This document shows positions 25,796-35,582 of a DNA stretch of 64,000 nucleotides, one piece after another. Numbering within the stretch: the first letter of the stretch is position 1; each line of letters begins with the position of its first letter. The stretch lies in assembly GCF_042680125.1 (NCBI RefSeq), contig NZ_JBHTNY010000009.1; one strand, 5' to 3'. The position numbers and the translations under genes are program-made. Under the pieces are notes generated by a model that was given only the letters and a program-made list of their open reading frames with translations, searched no databases and had not been told where the DNA came from. This DNA comes from Robinsoniella peoriensis (GTDB lineage: Bacteria; Bacillota; Clostridia; Lachnospirales; Lachnospiraceae).

Positions 25796-27547
25796 ATGCA
25801 GTTGAAATTCAACGATCTATCCATCAAGAAAAAGTTTTTTCTGATATTGCTGGTGTTTATTATCCTGCCTTTTTGCTGCATCAGTTTCTGGCTGTATAAT
25901 ATGATTACCAGCAGCTGGCTGCAAAAAGAGTATGAAAGCCAGTATAATCAATTATCGGTGGTATCAAAGGCAGCCGAAATCCAGCTTAAAGAATACGAAA
26001 GAATTATTGGCACCATCTATAATGATGAAGATATTTTAAAGAATCTAAATAAAAATCAGAAGATCCCGATTGATTACGTGGAGATTACGGAATTTCTGCG
26101 TAATCTGTTAAAGAGCGCAGACCATATTGACGGTGCCTACTTTTTCGCGGCGAACGGAGAGACCTATTTTCAGGATAGCTATTCAGGGGCATCCTATATT
26201 GACGTTTATCATTCTCATCCGGAATGGGTGCAGAAAATAGATGAACTGGATGGGAGTCTTGGATGGATTTCTACATTTCAGGTGAAGCCAAAGGGAAGCA
26301 CTAAGGAGGAAATGAGTTATATATCCTGTGCCATGCTGGTAAAAGATATCAGTCATAACTGGGCGAAACGGGGAGAATTTATACTGAACATAAACATTGA
26401 TTTATTTGAAGATTTATTTGAAAAGCTGGAAGTAAAAGATAAGTCCACATTATTGATAGCGGATGATATAGGGAATATCATCTGGAGTAACGATGCATCC
26501 TTAGATGAGTCCCTGGATAAAAGTGTGTTGTCCGATATCCTGAAATCGGAAGATAGTTATACGGAACAAAATTACAGGAATAATCCTTACATAGTTGTAA
26601 AACAGGCGTCCGCTTATAATGACTGGAATTATATATCAATGATTAAAAAAGATGAGGTGCTGAAAACAAGGGAATGGGTTGTTTCCGTTGTTGCAGCACA
26701 GATTCTGTTAGTATTGCTGTTCTGTGTTTTCGGGGCTGTGGCAATACAGGTATATATTATCAAGCCGATACAGAAAATGGTGGTTGTGATGAATACGCCG
26801 GATCCGGATTTTATGAAGAATAAATTGTATATTGATCAGAAGGATGAGGTGGGAAGCCTGTATCGAAGCTTTAATGATATGAACAGCCGGATCTTAAATC
26901 TGATTGAGAAAAATAATGAGGCGAATAAAAAAGAAAAGGAATACCATATACAGGCACTGAATGCCCAGATTAATCCGCATTTTATGTATAATACACTGGA
27001 TACTATTAATTGGATGGCAAAGGATTTAAAGGCAAAGGATATCAGTAAAATGATTACTTCTCTTTCCCGGATTTTAAGATATTCCATCAGTAAGAAAGAG
27101 GATATTGTTACCCTGGAGGAGGAAATAAACTGTATTAAAAATTATCTGAACATTTACGAAGAGCGTTATGAGAAGGCTTTTACGTCTGAGTTCCAGATCG
27201 ACGCCGATATCCTGGAGTATAAAACCTTTAAAATGCTATTGCAGCCATTGGTAGAAAACAGCCTGACCCATGGATTTTCCCGGCAGATGAAAGGAGGTCA
27301 TATACAGATAATAGGGAAAAAAGAAGGGGAGGATGCTGTGCTTCGGATTATCGATAACGGAGCAGGGATGATCAGGGAAAGAATATTTTATGTCTTATCA
27401 CAAGACAGTGACAGAATAGGACTTAGTAACATCAATCAAAGATTAAAACTGCTGTACGGGGAAAAATACGGTTTAATAATTGAAAGCAGGCCGGAAGAAG
27501 GCACTGAGATTATCATACATTTTCCGCCAAAGGCAAAAGAGATGTAA
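25796..27547 (+). CDS. YesM-type sensor histidine kinase (module B)
   Basis: 583 residues. The ATG at 25796 lies only about 2 nt after GGAGG, so the TTG at 25802 (8 nt spacing) may be the true start. Membrane span 12-34, extracellular sensor to about 290, second span near 297-320, HAMP, core QINPHFMYNTLDTINWMAK, and HATPase motifs PLVENSLTHGF, IDNGAGM and RIGLSNINQRLKLL. It begins module B and is followed within 20 bp by its regulator. It probably senses the glycan whose uptake is encoded downstream. Confidence 0.93.
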   Translation: MQLKFNDLSIKKKFFLILLVFIILPFCCISFWLYNMITSSWLQKEYESQYNQLSVVSKAAEIQLKEYERIIGTIYNDEDILKNLNKNQKIPIDYVEITEFLRNLLKSADHIDGAYFFAANGETYFQDSYSGASYIDVYHSHPEWVQKIDELDGSLGWISTFQVKPKGSTKEEMSYISCAMLVKDISHNWAKRGEFILNINIDLFEDLFEKLEVKDKSTLLIADDIGNIIWSNDASLDESLDKSVLSDILKSEDSYTEQNYRNNPYIVVKQASAYNDWNYISMIKKDEVLKTREWVVSVVAAQILLVLLFCVFGAVAIQVYIIKPIQKMVVVMNTPDPDFMKNKLYIDQKDEVGSLYRSFNDMNSRILNLIEKNNEANKKEKEYHIQALNAQINPHFMYNTLDTINWMAKDLKAKDISKMITSLSRILRYSISKKEDIVTLEEEINCIKNYLNIYEERYEKAFTSEFQIDADILEYKTFKMLLQPLVENSLTHGFSRQMKGGHIQIIGKKEGEDAVLRIIDNGAGMIRERIFYVLSQDSDRIGLSNINQRLKLLYGEKYGLIIESRPEEGTEIIIHFPPKAKEM

Positions 27548-27564
27548 TATTGGGGGGAACAGCA

Positions 27565-29070
27565 ATGTTAAAAATACTGGTTGTTGATGATGAACCGAGA
27601 GTAAGGAGAGGGATCTCCAATCTGATACAGGAATACGATGATAAATATGAACTTGCAGGCTGCTGTGAATCTGCGGCAGAGGCTATTGAATTTTTTACCA
27701 GGGAAGTGCCGGATGTTGTGATCACCGATATTAAAATGCCTCATATGGATGGCTTGGAGCTGATTAATTATCTGAAGCACCGTTACCAGAATCTGGAGTT
27801 TGTGATTTTAAGCGGATACGGTGATTTTGAATATGCAAAGAAAGCACTGCAGTATCAGGTATATGATTTTTTGCTGAAGCCGGTAGAGGAAGAAGAATTC
27901 TATAAGGTACTGGATGCGATTGCGAAAAAGAGAACTGAGAAAAAGATGGAAAATCAGGAGAGTGCGGAGGATAATCATTTTTTTAATCTTTTGAAGACAA
28001 GTGCTAAGGAGGAGGAACTGCATTATTTAAATGTATTGGGATTTACCGAAAAAAAAGAACTTCACAGAGTTATGATTATTGAGACACAGTATGTTAATGC
28101 TGCGGCACTGAAATCAGTGGGCGGAATGAAGCGGATGCTAAAACAGGAGATATATTCCGATCTTAAGGTATATAACTGCTTTGATAAACAGTCCGTGCTG
28201 ATCTGGAACCGGAAATGGGACCCTGAAGAATTTGCAAAGAAAGCCGAGCTGCTTCTGCAGAATTATAACTGTAAAGTACTCGTAGGGGTCAGTGGGGAAG
28301 CGAGTGACTATTTGATGCTGAAAGAGCAGTATATGCAGGCAGTGGTTGCATTAAAGAACTGCATTTACCAGCGGTTTCAGACCATTTTCACTTATGACAA
28401 AGACCGGATGGATCGGGAAATACGGTTTCCGGACGAGATTATGGGGAGAATGGTAAATGCGATGAAAAGCCTGAATGAAGAAGGGCTGTGTGCACATATT
28501 AAGGATCTGATGAGCGTTTATAAGGAAAGCAACTGCAGTATCCTGAGGCTTAAAAATCATATGATGTTCCTGGGTACTAATTTAGAGCGGTTGTGTGAAT
28601 CCTTCGGCATAGATCCGGGATATAGTAAGAATATCCTGTCTTTCACCGCCAACATTGAAGAAATGAAAACTTTTTCTGAGCTGGAGGAGGTATTAAGCAG
28701 CAATATCGCTGAAATATCTGCAGGAATCCGCCAGATGAAAGAGTATAAAACAAAATCTTACCGGATGAACAATATTATGAAATATGTGGATGAAAATTTT
28801 ACCCGGGATATTTCTTTGCAGGAAGTGGCAGAGTATGCAAACCTTTCGGTTGGGTATCTGAGTAATTATTTTAAGACTGAGGCAGGCATGAACTTTGTAG
28901 AGTATATTACATACCGAAGGATGGAGAGAGCAAAGGAGCTGCTGGTCAGCACCAATGATAAGGTCTACCATATTGCGGAACAGGTAGGATACACCAACTC
29001 CCAATATTTTACCACGTTATTTAAAAAACAGATCGGAGTAACACCGGCTGAATACCGGCAGTATTTATAG
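27565..29070 (+). CDS. AraC-type response regulator, YesN-like (module B)
   Basis: The start is set at ATG 27565 behind GGGGGGAA, giving 501 residues. The receiver domain has VVDDE and phospho-acceptor D55 (TDIKMPHMDG) and LLKPVEEEEF; the C-terminal AraC domain contains LQEVAEYANLSVGYLSNYFK and VYHIAEQVGYTNSQYFTTLF. It likely activates the module B binding-protein gene 330 bp downstream. Confidence 0.93.
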   Translation: MLKILVVDDEPRVRRGISNLIQEYDDKYELAGCCESAAEAIEFFTREVPDVVITDIKMPHMDGLELINYLKHRYQNLEFVILSGYGDFEYAKKALQYQVYDFLLKPVEEEEFYKVLDAIAKKRTEKKMENQESAEDNHFFNLLKTSAKEEELHYLNVLGFTEKKELHRVMIIETQYVNAAALKSVGGMKRMLKQEIYSDLKVYNCFDKQSVLIWNRKWDPEEFAKKAELLLQNYNCKVLVGVSGEASDYLMLKEQYMQAVVALKNCIYQRFQTIFTYDKDRMDREIRFPDEIMGRMVNAMKSLNEEGLCAHIKDLMSVYKESNCSILRLKNHMMFLGTNLERLCESFGIDPGYSKNILSFTANIEEMKTFSELEEVLSSNIAEISAGIRQMKEYKTKSYRMNNIMKYVDENFTRDISLQEVAEYANLSVGYLSNYFKTEAGMNFVEYITYRRMERAKELLVSTNDKVYHIAEQVGYTNSQYFTTLFKKQIGVTPAEYRQYL

Positions 29071-29403
29071 AGGATTAAAACAATAGTAGTGTGGGGGCAG
29101 AAGCAATGCGGCTTTTGTGCCCATATTTTTATGCTGATCTAGCAGTGCTCCTAAGCCTATGATGTCTGTGTAATTCCTCCACTCCCCACCTTTGTGAGAT
29201 TCAGTCTGCTTCCCAACAAAATACCTGAATAAAACAAATTTATAACAAATTCCACACAAAATATGAAAAAAACAAAAGGAATGTAAAATATTTAAAATAG
29301 TAATTAAAATTCAGAAAAGCTATAATACAAGTGTAAAGAGAAGCAGGGAACTGGAAAGACGTCGCCAGTCATTGCAGAATGCCGAGAAATAAGGAGGATT
29401 CAA
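29071..29403 (+). promoter_or_regulatory. Intergenic control region of module B transport genes
   Basis: 333 bp without a gene. It starts with an imperfect hairpin GGGCAGAAGC (29095-29104) / GCTTTTGTGCCC (29111-29122) followed by ATATTTTT, a probable weak terminator of the regulator mRNA. A TATAAT at 29321-29326 lacks a good -35, as expected of an activator-dependent promoter. AACAAATT repeats (about 29234 and 29245) are short and not clearly spaced as a binding site. The start codon is preceded by AAGGAGG. Confidence 0.45.
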
Positions 29404-30753
29404 ATGAAGAAGAGAAGCAGGTTATTATGTGGTGCGTTGGCTTTGACAATGGTGGCAGGAATGCTGTCGGGATGTGGAAAAGGTATGGGAAAAGAGACGG
29501 GAAAAGAAACCGGGGATACACAATCAAAAACAACAGCGGCTGCCGGTGATACTAAATCAGCAGATGCTAAAGAGATTACATTCTGGATGTTCCAGGAAAA
29601 TGCGGAATACGATTTCTTTAAGAAATACGTGGATTTGTATAATGAAGAAAACCCGGACGTACACGTTAAAATGGAACAGATCCCCTGGGAAGATTACAAT
29701 GGTACAAAAATGGCAACGGCATTTGCCTCCGGCACAGGTCCGGATGTCTTTCTGGTAGCCCCTGGACTATTTTTGAAATACGCAAATTCCGATATTCTTG
29801 CACCATTAAATGATTACATCAAACCGGAAGTACTATCGGATTTCTCAGAATCATCCCTGGACGGAGTGAAAATAGGAGAGGATATTCTGGCTATTCCTTT
29901 TGAAATGGAGTTCTTGGGATTGTATTATGATAAAAAGGCTTTGGCAGAAGTAAATAAGGAGGCTCCCAAGACCTGGAATGAGATGTATGATGCGGCGAAA
30001 GCATTGACAACAGATACCAGATCGGGACTCACCTTTGAAACAGTGAAAGGAACCCATCAATTATTTGAATGGTATCCTTTCCTGTGGCAGACGGATAATG
30101 ATGTGTTCAATGAAGAGAAAACAGCTGCAAAACTGAACCAGCCGGGAGTAATAGAGAATTTAGAACTGAAACGGAAAATGCTGGAGGAAGGCACTGCCAA
30201 TCTGAAACCGAGCCGAAATAATACGGAAATCGGAATACTGGCTGATGGAGAAACGGCAATGCAGATAAACGGCTCCTGGGCAATTACGAAGCTGGAGCAG
30301 GAGTATGCGGATTATATTGATAATGTAGGTCTGGTTCCACTTCCGATTCCGGAAGGCGGTCATGCATCTACCGTTGCCGGCGGCTGGAAAGTATGTGCAA
30401 ATGCCAATTCCAAATATCCCGAAGAGGCAGCCAGATTTGCCACATGGCTGTTTGCAGATGATGTATCCCATGGGGAGGAATGGTGTACTGAGGTGAAATT
30501 TGCCTACTCACCAAGAAAGTCAATTGTGGAAAACAACAGTGACATCTACCAGAAGGGACTGCGCTCTGTATTTACCAATGAAATCTTTGGAACGGAAAAG
30601 GCAGAGAAAAGGCTCCCGGCTGAAATATCAACTATTTTACAGGATCTGCTTCAGGCTGCATATTTTGATACCAGTACGGACATTACAGAGGAGGTTATTA
30701 AGGCAGAGGATAAGATCAATGAATTCCTCGCCAGTTATGACGGCGAATTATAA
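29404..30753 (+). CDS. Carbohydrate ABC transporter solute-binding lipoprotein (module B)
   Basis: 449 residues. Signal peptide ending GMLSGC (lipidated Cys24), a short Lys/Thr-rich linker, then SBP_bac_1 features: EITFWMFQENAEYDFF, VKMEQIPWEDYN, ASGTGPDVFLVAPG, LYYDKKALAEVNKEAPKTWNEMYDAAKAL. Delivers a sugar to the two permeases downstream. The associated GH172 gene suggests a fructan- or arabinan-type oligosaccharide, but the substrate cannot be read from sequence. Confidence 0.93.
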   Translation: MKKRSRLLCGALALTMVAGMLSGCGKGMGKETGKETGDTQSKTTAAAGDTKSADAKEITFWMFQENAEYDFFKKYVDLYNEENPDVHVKMEQIPWEDYNGTKMATAFASGTGPDVFLVAPGLFLKYANSDILAPLNDYIKPEVLSDFSESSLDGVKIGEDILAIPFEMEFLGLYYDKKALAEVNKEAPKTWNEMYDAAKALTTDTRSGLTFETVKGTHQLFEWYPFLWQTDNDVFNEEKTAAKLNQPGVIENLELKRKMLEEGTANLKPSRNNTEIGILADGETAMQINGSWAITKLEQEYADYIDNVGLVPLPIPEGGHASTVAGGWKVCANANSKYPEEAARFATWLFADDVSHGEEWCTEVKFAYSPRKSIVENNSDIYQKGLRSVFTNEIFGTEKAEKRLPAEISTILQDLLQAAYFDTSTDITEEVIKAEDKINEFLASYDGEL

Positions 30754-30777
30754 TCTCTAAACGATTAGATCATTGAA

Positions 30778-30806
30778 CTGATACAGCGTGATTAACGCTG
30801 TATCAG
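30778..30806 (+). terminator. Intercistronic stem-loop after module B binding protein
   Basis: Perfect arms CTGATACAGCG (30778-30788) and CGCTGTATCAG (30796-30806) with a 7-nt loop and no strong U-run. Likely an mRNA stabiliser or partial terminator between binding protein and permeases. Confidence 0.75.
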
Positions 30807-30828
30807 AATTACAGAAAAGAGGGGCGGC

Positions 30829-31710
30829 ATGAAAAAACGTAAAATTAATAAAGGTGAAGCTCTGACGGCGTATGCTATGCTTTTACCGGATGTTCTGGGA
30901 CTTTTGGTGTTTGTTTTTATTCCTATCCTGTATGCTTTTTATATCAGTCTGCACGATTGGACCGGATTATCCGCAATGACTTTTGCAGGGCTGAAAAATT
31001 ATCAGAAACTGCTAAACGATGATTTGTTTTTAAAAAGTTTATGGGTAACCGTAAAATATACCTTAATGTATGTTCCGGCTGTATTTTGCTTAAGCCTCTT
31101 GGTTGCAAGCCTGTTAAACAGCCTGAACAAAAAGGTGCAGTCATTTTTTAGAACAGCATTTTTTGTTCCCTATGCAATTTCTACGGTTATTGCAGGTCTG
31201 ATGTGGTCCTTTATGTATGATCCCATGAAAGGATTCTTAAACCAGATTATCAAATACTGCGGAGGTGAAAATCAAAAGTTTCTTGCTTCCACCACCCAGG
31301 CACTGCCTTCGGTAGTAGTGGTAGGCGTATGGCTGGTATTGGGATATAATGCTATTTTATTTCTGTCTGCCATGAAAGACATACCGGCAGAATATTATGA
31401 GGCGGCAGACATTGACGGAGCAGGCAGCATCCGCAAATTTTTTACAATCACGCTTCCATTGCTGAAAGATACTACCGTATTCGTAGTTGTAATGTGCGCA
31501 ATTGCTTCCTTTCAGGCATTCGACCAGATTAAAGTCATGACGGCAGGAGGACCGGCAAATGCTACTACCACATCTGTTTTATACACTTACCGGCAGGCAT
31601 TTGAAACTAACCAGATGGGATATTCTTCAGCTTTGGCATTTGTATTGTTCTTAGTAATTATGGTATTTACCTTACTTCAAATGAAAATTTTAAAGGGCAG
31701 GGAAGATTAA
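30829..31710 (+). CDS. Sugar ABC transporter permease, MalF type (module B)
   Basis: 293 residues, six membrane spans, EAA-loop segment EAADIDGAGSIRKFFTITLPLL and the MTAGGPANATTT segment typical of this subunit. The ATG follows GAGGGGCGGC. Forms the channel with the next gene. Confidence 0.94.
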   Translation: MKKRKINKGEALTAYAMLLPDVLGLLVFVFIPILYAFYISLHDWTGLSAMTFAGLKNYQKLLNDDLFLKSLWVTVKYTLMYVPAVFCLSLLVASLLNSLNKKVQSFFRTAFFVPYAISTVIAGLMWSFMYDPMKGFLNQIIKYCGGENQKFLASTTQALPSVVVVGVWLVLGYNAILFLSAMKDIPAEYYEAADIDGAGSIRKFFTITLPLLKDTTVFVVVMCAIASFQAFDQIKVMTAGGPANATTTSVLYTYRQAFETNQMGYSSALAFVLFLVIMVFTLLQMKILKGRED

Positions 31711-31748
31711 GTTTTATGCCTGCGCAGGCAGGCGGATGGGAGATTATC

Positions 31749-32573
31749 ATGAAAAAAAAGACCAGGCAGCAGATTATTCTTATTGTGATAGCTGCCATCA
31801 TAGCGATTATTATTGTATTTCCGATATATTTTCTGGTTATCAGTTCGTTTAAACCATTGGGGGATATTTTCAATATGGATATCTTTCCGGATTTTTCCAC
31901 ATTATCCTTTGATAATTACAGGACGGTTTTTCAGGAAGAAAGCTTTGGCGGATACATTTACAATTCCTTTTTTGTGGCAACCATAGTAACCGTTGTGGCC
32001 CTTATCTTTCATGCAATGTCAGCATATGCACTGGCAAGGCTGAACTTCCTTGGGAAAAATGTCATTTTCACCTGGATACTAAGCACATTAATGATTCCGT
32101 TTTCTGTAATTATGATTCCGTTGTTTATAATCGTACAGAAAATGCATTTAATTAATAACCTTTGGGGAGTTATTATTCCCATGATTCCCAATGCATATGG
32201 AATCTTTTTATTCCGGCAGTTCTTCCTGGGAATTCCCAAGGAACTGGAGGAAGCGGCAAAGATAGATGGGGCATCGTACTTTGGAGTTTTTTGGCGGGTG
32301 GTTCTTCCACTGTCTAAGCCCATAGCGGTAACCCTGGCAATATCCTTTTTCCTGGCAAACTGGAACAATTATCTCTGGCCATTAATTATTGCACAGGACA
32401 GATCATTGTGGCTGATACAGATAGCAATTGCCAATTTCAAGACTTCACAGTCCGTAGAATGGAATCTCGTTATGGCAGCTTCCTGCATTGCGGCACTGCC
32501 CATAATCATATTATTTTTTGTATTTCAGAGATATATTACAGACGGAATAAAAACTGCGGGCATTAAAGGATAA
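31749..32573 (+). CDS. Sugar ABC transporter permease, MalG type (module B)
   Basis: 274 residues from ATG 31749 (MKKKTRQQIILIV), preceded by GGATGGGAG; the 11 extra upstream residues come from a palindromic leader (GCCTGCGCAGGC, near 31721). Six spans, EAA motif EEAAKIDGASYFGVFWRVVLPL, C-terminus TDGIKTAGIKG. Partner of the MalF-type subunit. Confidence 0.93.
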   Translation: MKKKTRQQIILIVIAAIIAIIIVFPIYFLVISSFKPLGDIFNMDIFPDFSTLSFDNYRTVFQEESFGGYIYNSFFVATIVTVVALIFHAMSAYALARLNFLGKNVIFTWILSTLMIPFSVIMIPLFIIVQKMHLINNLWGVIIPMIPNAYGIFLFRQFFLGIPKELEEAAKIDGASYFGVFWRVVLPLSKPIAVTLAISFFLANWNNYLWPLIIAQDRSLWLIQIAIANFKTSQSVEWNLVMAASCIAALPIIILFFVFQRYITDGIKTAGIKG

Positions 32574-32640
32574 CGGATAAAGGATAACAGATAAATGATA
32601 AATGAAAAAGGATAAATGATAAAGGATGACTGCAATCAGA
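32574..32640 (+). repeat. Degenerate GGATAA(A)-type tandem tract
   Basis: After the permease stop the words GGATAACGGATAAA, GGATAACAGATAAATGATAAA and GGATAAATGATAAAGGATGA form an irregular 6-8-bp repeat of about 65 bp. No coding potential; it may be a slippage product in the intercistronic region. Confidence 0.5.
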
Positions 32641-32739
32641 TACCACTAAAATATTATAAAAGAAAGGAACGCCCAGGGAGATTATGGATCCGGACAGTAT
32701 GGGCGGTATTGCAGAAAGTCTGCAATATAAGGTGAAATT

Positions 32740-33834
32740 ATGAACTATTCCAACATACCATCATCACTAAATACATTAGCGATTAAAAGAGATACAAAGC
32801 GAAAGAGGGTTTCCAGTTATGATAAAAAGGGCGGCAATGATGACCGTGTTTATATCCAGCCGGGTAAAACTTTTACGATCTGTGACATTAAAGGTGCAGG
32901 CTGTATTAACCACATTTGGTTTACACTGGCAAATGACGGGTTTATCCAGGAAAAGTATAATCTAAGAAAACCGGTCCTTAAGTTCTACTGGGATAATGAA
33001 GAGGAACCAAGTGTATTGGCACCCATCGGGGATTTCTTTGGTATGGGTCATGCTATGTGCAAGAACTTTGTCAGCGCTCCCTTACAAATGAGTCCGGAAG
33101 ACGGACGGGCATTTAACTGCTGGTTTCCGATGCCTTTTGCTGAACGTGCCCATCTCACCGTCGTAAATGAATGTGATACTACATTAATCTTATATTTTTA
33201 TATTGATTATGAAGAGTACGAGGAACTACCGGAAGAAATGCTTCGCTTCCATGCATTGTGGAATCGGGAGTTGCCAACGAAGGGTGTGACAGAAGAGAAT
33301 TTTGAGACCCACAGGGACTGGTGCTTTGAAGGGGCAAATTTAACGGGAGAAGACAATTATGTATTATTTGAAGCTTCCGGAAGAGGTCATTATGCAGGCT
33401 GTAATATTAACATTCATAACCTCAATTCCAATGGACTTTGGGACTGGCCTGGTGAGGGCGATGATATGATCTTTATTGACGGGGAGCCATGGCCTCCAAG
33501 ACTTCATGGAACCGGAACCGAAGACTATGTAAATATGGCATGGTGCCCCCGGCAGGAGTACAGCGCTCCCTATCATGGGTTAATACTGGGGGGAGAAGAT
33601 AACTGGAAGGGGAAGATTTCCTATTACCGTTACCATATACAGGATCCGATTATGTTTGAGCAGTCCATCAAAGTTACAATTGAGCATGGACATGACAATC
33701 ACAGAAGCGATGACTGGTCAACGACTGCATATTGGTATCAGACAGAGCCGCATGCAGCCTTTGCCGAAATACTGCCTGTGGAGAAGCGGCTCCCTATAGA
33801 GGAAGAAGAGTTTAATTGGGAAGGAAAAATCTAA
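32740..33834 (+). CDS. DUF2961 / GH172 family protein
   Basis: 364 residues, no signal peptide. The DUF2961 hallmark HGTGTEDYVNMAW (around 250-262) is present, together with IWFTLANDGF, DFFGMGHAMCKNF and FNCWFPMPF. Characterised GH172 enzymes act on difructose anhydrides or on D-arabinofuranosides and form jelly-roll multimers. It closes module B, so it probably processes the imported sugar in the cytosol. Specificity unknown. A terminator follows. Confidence 0.88.
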   Translation: MNYSNIPSSLNTLAIKRDTKRKRVSSYDKKGGNDDRVYIQPGKTFTICDIKGAGCINHIWFTLANDGFIQEKYNLRKPVLKFYWDNEEEPSVLAPIGDFFGMGHAMCKNFVSAPLQMSPEDGRAFNCWFPMPFAERAHLTVVNECDTTLILYFYIDYEEYEELPEEMLRFHALWNRELPTKGVTEENFETHRDWCFEGANLTGEDNYVLFEASGRGHYAGCNINIHNLNSNGLWDWPGEGDDMIFIDGEPWPPRLHGTGTEDYVNMAWCPRQEYSAPYHGLILGGEDNWKGKISYYRYHIQDPIMFEQSIKVTIEHGHDNHRSDDWSTTAYWYQTEPHAAFAEILPVEKRLPIEEEEFNWEGKI

Positions 33835-33872
33835 CAAATAATTTTAAAACCTAAAACATACTATTATATTTA

Positions 33873-33920
33873 AAAAAAGCGCAGCATATTACAACTACAG
33901 GTTGTAGTGCTGTGCTTTTT
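33873..33920 (+). terminator. Rho-independent terminator after module B
   Basis: GCGCAGCATATTACAAC (33879-33895) pairs with GTTGTAGTGCTGTGC (33901-33915) with small internal mismatches, flanked by A6 on the left and TTTTT on the right; probably acts in both directions. Confidence 0.8.
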
Positions 33921-33958
33921 CGTACCGATTTGCTGTTAACAACGCAACGCTGTACTGG

Positions 33959-34046
33959 CATGGACATTATGCTAAAAACCATGGATAAAAAGTTTCATGG
34001 AAAAGAAAACAAATTATTTTCTATGCTCTTTAGTGTAATGTCCATG
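33959..34046 (+). repeat. Long-range inverted repeat upstream of module C
   Basis: CATGGACATTATGCTAAA (33959-33976) and TTTAGTGTAATGTCCATG (34029-34046) are inverted copies with two differences, 52 bp apart. They lie between the module B terminator and the module C binding protein; a TATGAT -10 candidate is at about 34065. Possibly a dyad target of the module C regulator or an RNA structure. Confidence 0.6.
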
Positions 34047-34104
34047 TTCAAATGCGGACCTCGTATGATAGGATTGAATTATCAAAAAACGGGAGGAAAC
34101 AAAT

Positions 34105-35484
34105 ATGAAACGGAAGAAATTAACAGCTCTATTATTAGCATCTGCAATGGCGGTGGTAACCTTTACAGGCTGCGGGGGTTCAAACAGCACCCAACAGGCG
34201 GACGATCAAAAGACTGCTTCGGAAGGCAGTGAGACAGAAAAAAATGATAGCCAGGTTGAGACATCAAAAGAATCAGGAAAGGAACAATCAGGTGACAAAC
34301 AGTTTGAAGGTGTAACGCTTACCTTGCTGAACCGCTCATCCGCTACACCGAAAGGAGTACTGGATCAGGCATGTGCTGTTGCAGAAGAAAAATTCGGTTT
34401 TAAAATCGATATTGAACCCTGCGAGGAGGACAACGTGGTTAAGACCAGACTCGCTACCGGTGATTGTCCGGATCTGCTGATTTATAATACGGGAAGCCTG
34501 CTTTCTTCGCTCAATCCCGCAGAGTACTTTATTGATCTTACCAATACAGATATGGCGAAGACCTTCGATGATGCGTTTAGCCAGGCGGCAAGCGTGGATG
34601 GCGTGTTATATGGCATCCCCCAGTGCGACAGCATGGGAGCCGGAGTCTATTATAATAAAGAACTGTATAAACAATATAATCTGGAAGTACCAAAGACCTG
34701 GGATGAGTTCCAGTCAAACCTGAAGACCTTGAAAGAGGCAGGGGTTACCGGAGTCGGAACGGCACTGAAGGATGTAGTCTACGCCCAGCTTCCATTCCTG
34801 GCGGACAATTACCAGATCCTGCATGATGAGCCGGACTTTGCAAAGGAATTTACCGCAGGGAACATTAAATTCGTAGATTCCAAGGCAGGGCTCAGAACCT
34901 GGGAGAGATATGAGGAACTAGTTCCGTACTTTAACGAGGACTGTGCTTCTGTTACCATCGAAGAGATTGCAGAAAGAATATTCAGTAATGAATGTGGACA
35001 CCTGATCAATTTCTCCAACCAGATTCCTACCTGGAGTGAGACTTATGGGGACGATATCAACAAACTGGGATTCTTCGCACTGCCGGGGGATACACAGGAG
35101 CAGACCGGACTGACCATCTGGCCTTCCAATGGTATTTATGGGAATAAAAACAGTGAAAATGTGGAAGCAATTCAGGCATTCTTGGATTGGTATGCATCTG
35201 ATGAGGGAATGGATACCCTGACTTCCTTCTATACACCAGCCGGCGGCTTCCATACAGGATATGAGCCAAAAGGGGAGTCTCTGGACCTGATCAAAGAGGT
35301 ACAGGCATATTATACGGAAGGAAATACAGCTCCGGCCCTTGAATACCTGACACCAATCAAGGGTGCAAACTGTCCGCAGATCTGCAGTGAGATCGGCAGT
35401 GGACAGACAACTGCCAAAGAAGCGGCAGAAGCCTATGACGAAGACTGCAAAAAGGCAGCTATGCAGCTTGGAATGTGGAATTAA
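34105..35484 (+). CDS. Carbohydrate ABC transporter solute-binding lipoprotein (module C)
   Basis: 459 residues. Signal peptide with lipobox VTFTGC (Cys23), an acidic linker (about 25-70), then SBP_bac_1 features (GVTLTLLNRSSATPKG, TGDCPDLLIYNTGSLL, GIPQCDSMGAGVYYNKELYKQY). Divergent from the module A and B proteins, so a different ligand is likely. The ATG is preceded by GGGAGGAAAC. Confidence 0.92.
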   Translation: MKRKKLTALLLASAMAVVTFTGCGGSNSTQQADDQKTASEGSETEKNDSQVETSKESGKEQSGDKQFEGVTLTLLNRSSATPKGVLDQACAVAEEKFGFKIDIEPCEEDNVVKTRLATGDCPDLLIYNTGSLLSSLNPAEYFIDLTNTDMAKTFDDAFSQAASVDGVLYGIPQCDSMGAGVYYNKELYKQYNLEVPKTWDEFQSNLKTLKEAGVTGVGTALKDVVYAQLPFLADNYQILHDEPDFAKEFTAGNIKFVDSKAGLRTWERYEELVPYFNEDCASVTIEEIAERIFSNECGHLINFSNQIPTWSETYGDDINKLGFFALPGDTQEQTGLTIWPSNGIYGNKNSENVEAIQAFLDWYASDEGMDTLTSFYTPAGGFHTGYEPKGESLDLIKEVQAYYTEGNTAPALEYLTPIKGANCPQICSEIGSGQTTAKEAAEAYDEDCKKAAMQLGMWN

Positions 35485-35496
35485 ATGTAAGAAAAC

Positions 35497-35531
35497 GAGG
35501 TGGCTGTCCCAGTCGTCAGCACCTCTTTTTT
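35497..35531 (+). terminator. Terminator-like stem-loop after module C binding protein
   Basis: GAGGTGGCTG (35497-35506) pairs with CAGCACCTC (35517-35525) with one bulged G, followed by a run of eight T. A true intrinsic terminator shape between the binding protein and the permeases, probably leaky. Confidence 0.8.
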
Positions 35532-35582
35532 TACCCTTGGATATCCCGTAATGCGCGTTCCGCTTTCAAACTACTTATTAAG

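Noticed and set aside
33912..34232. 106-residue frame overlapping the module C binding protein start
   Set aside because: It runs through the terminator tail and inverted repeat and then out of frame into the signal peptide of the real gene.
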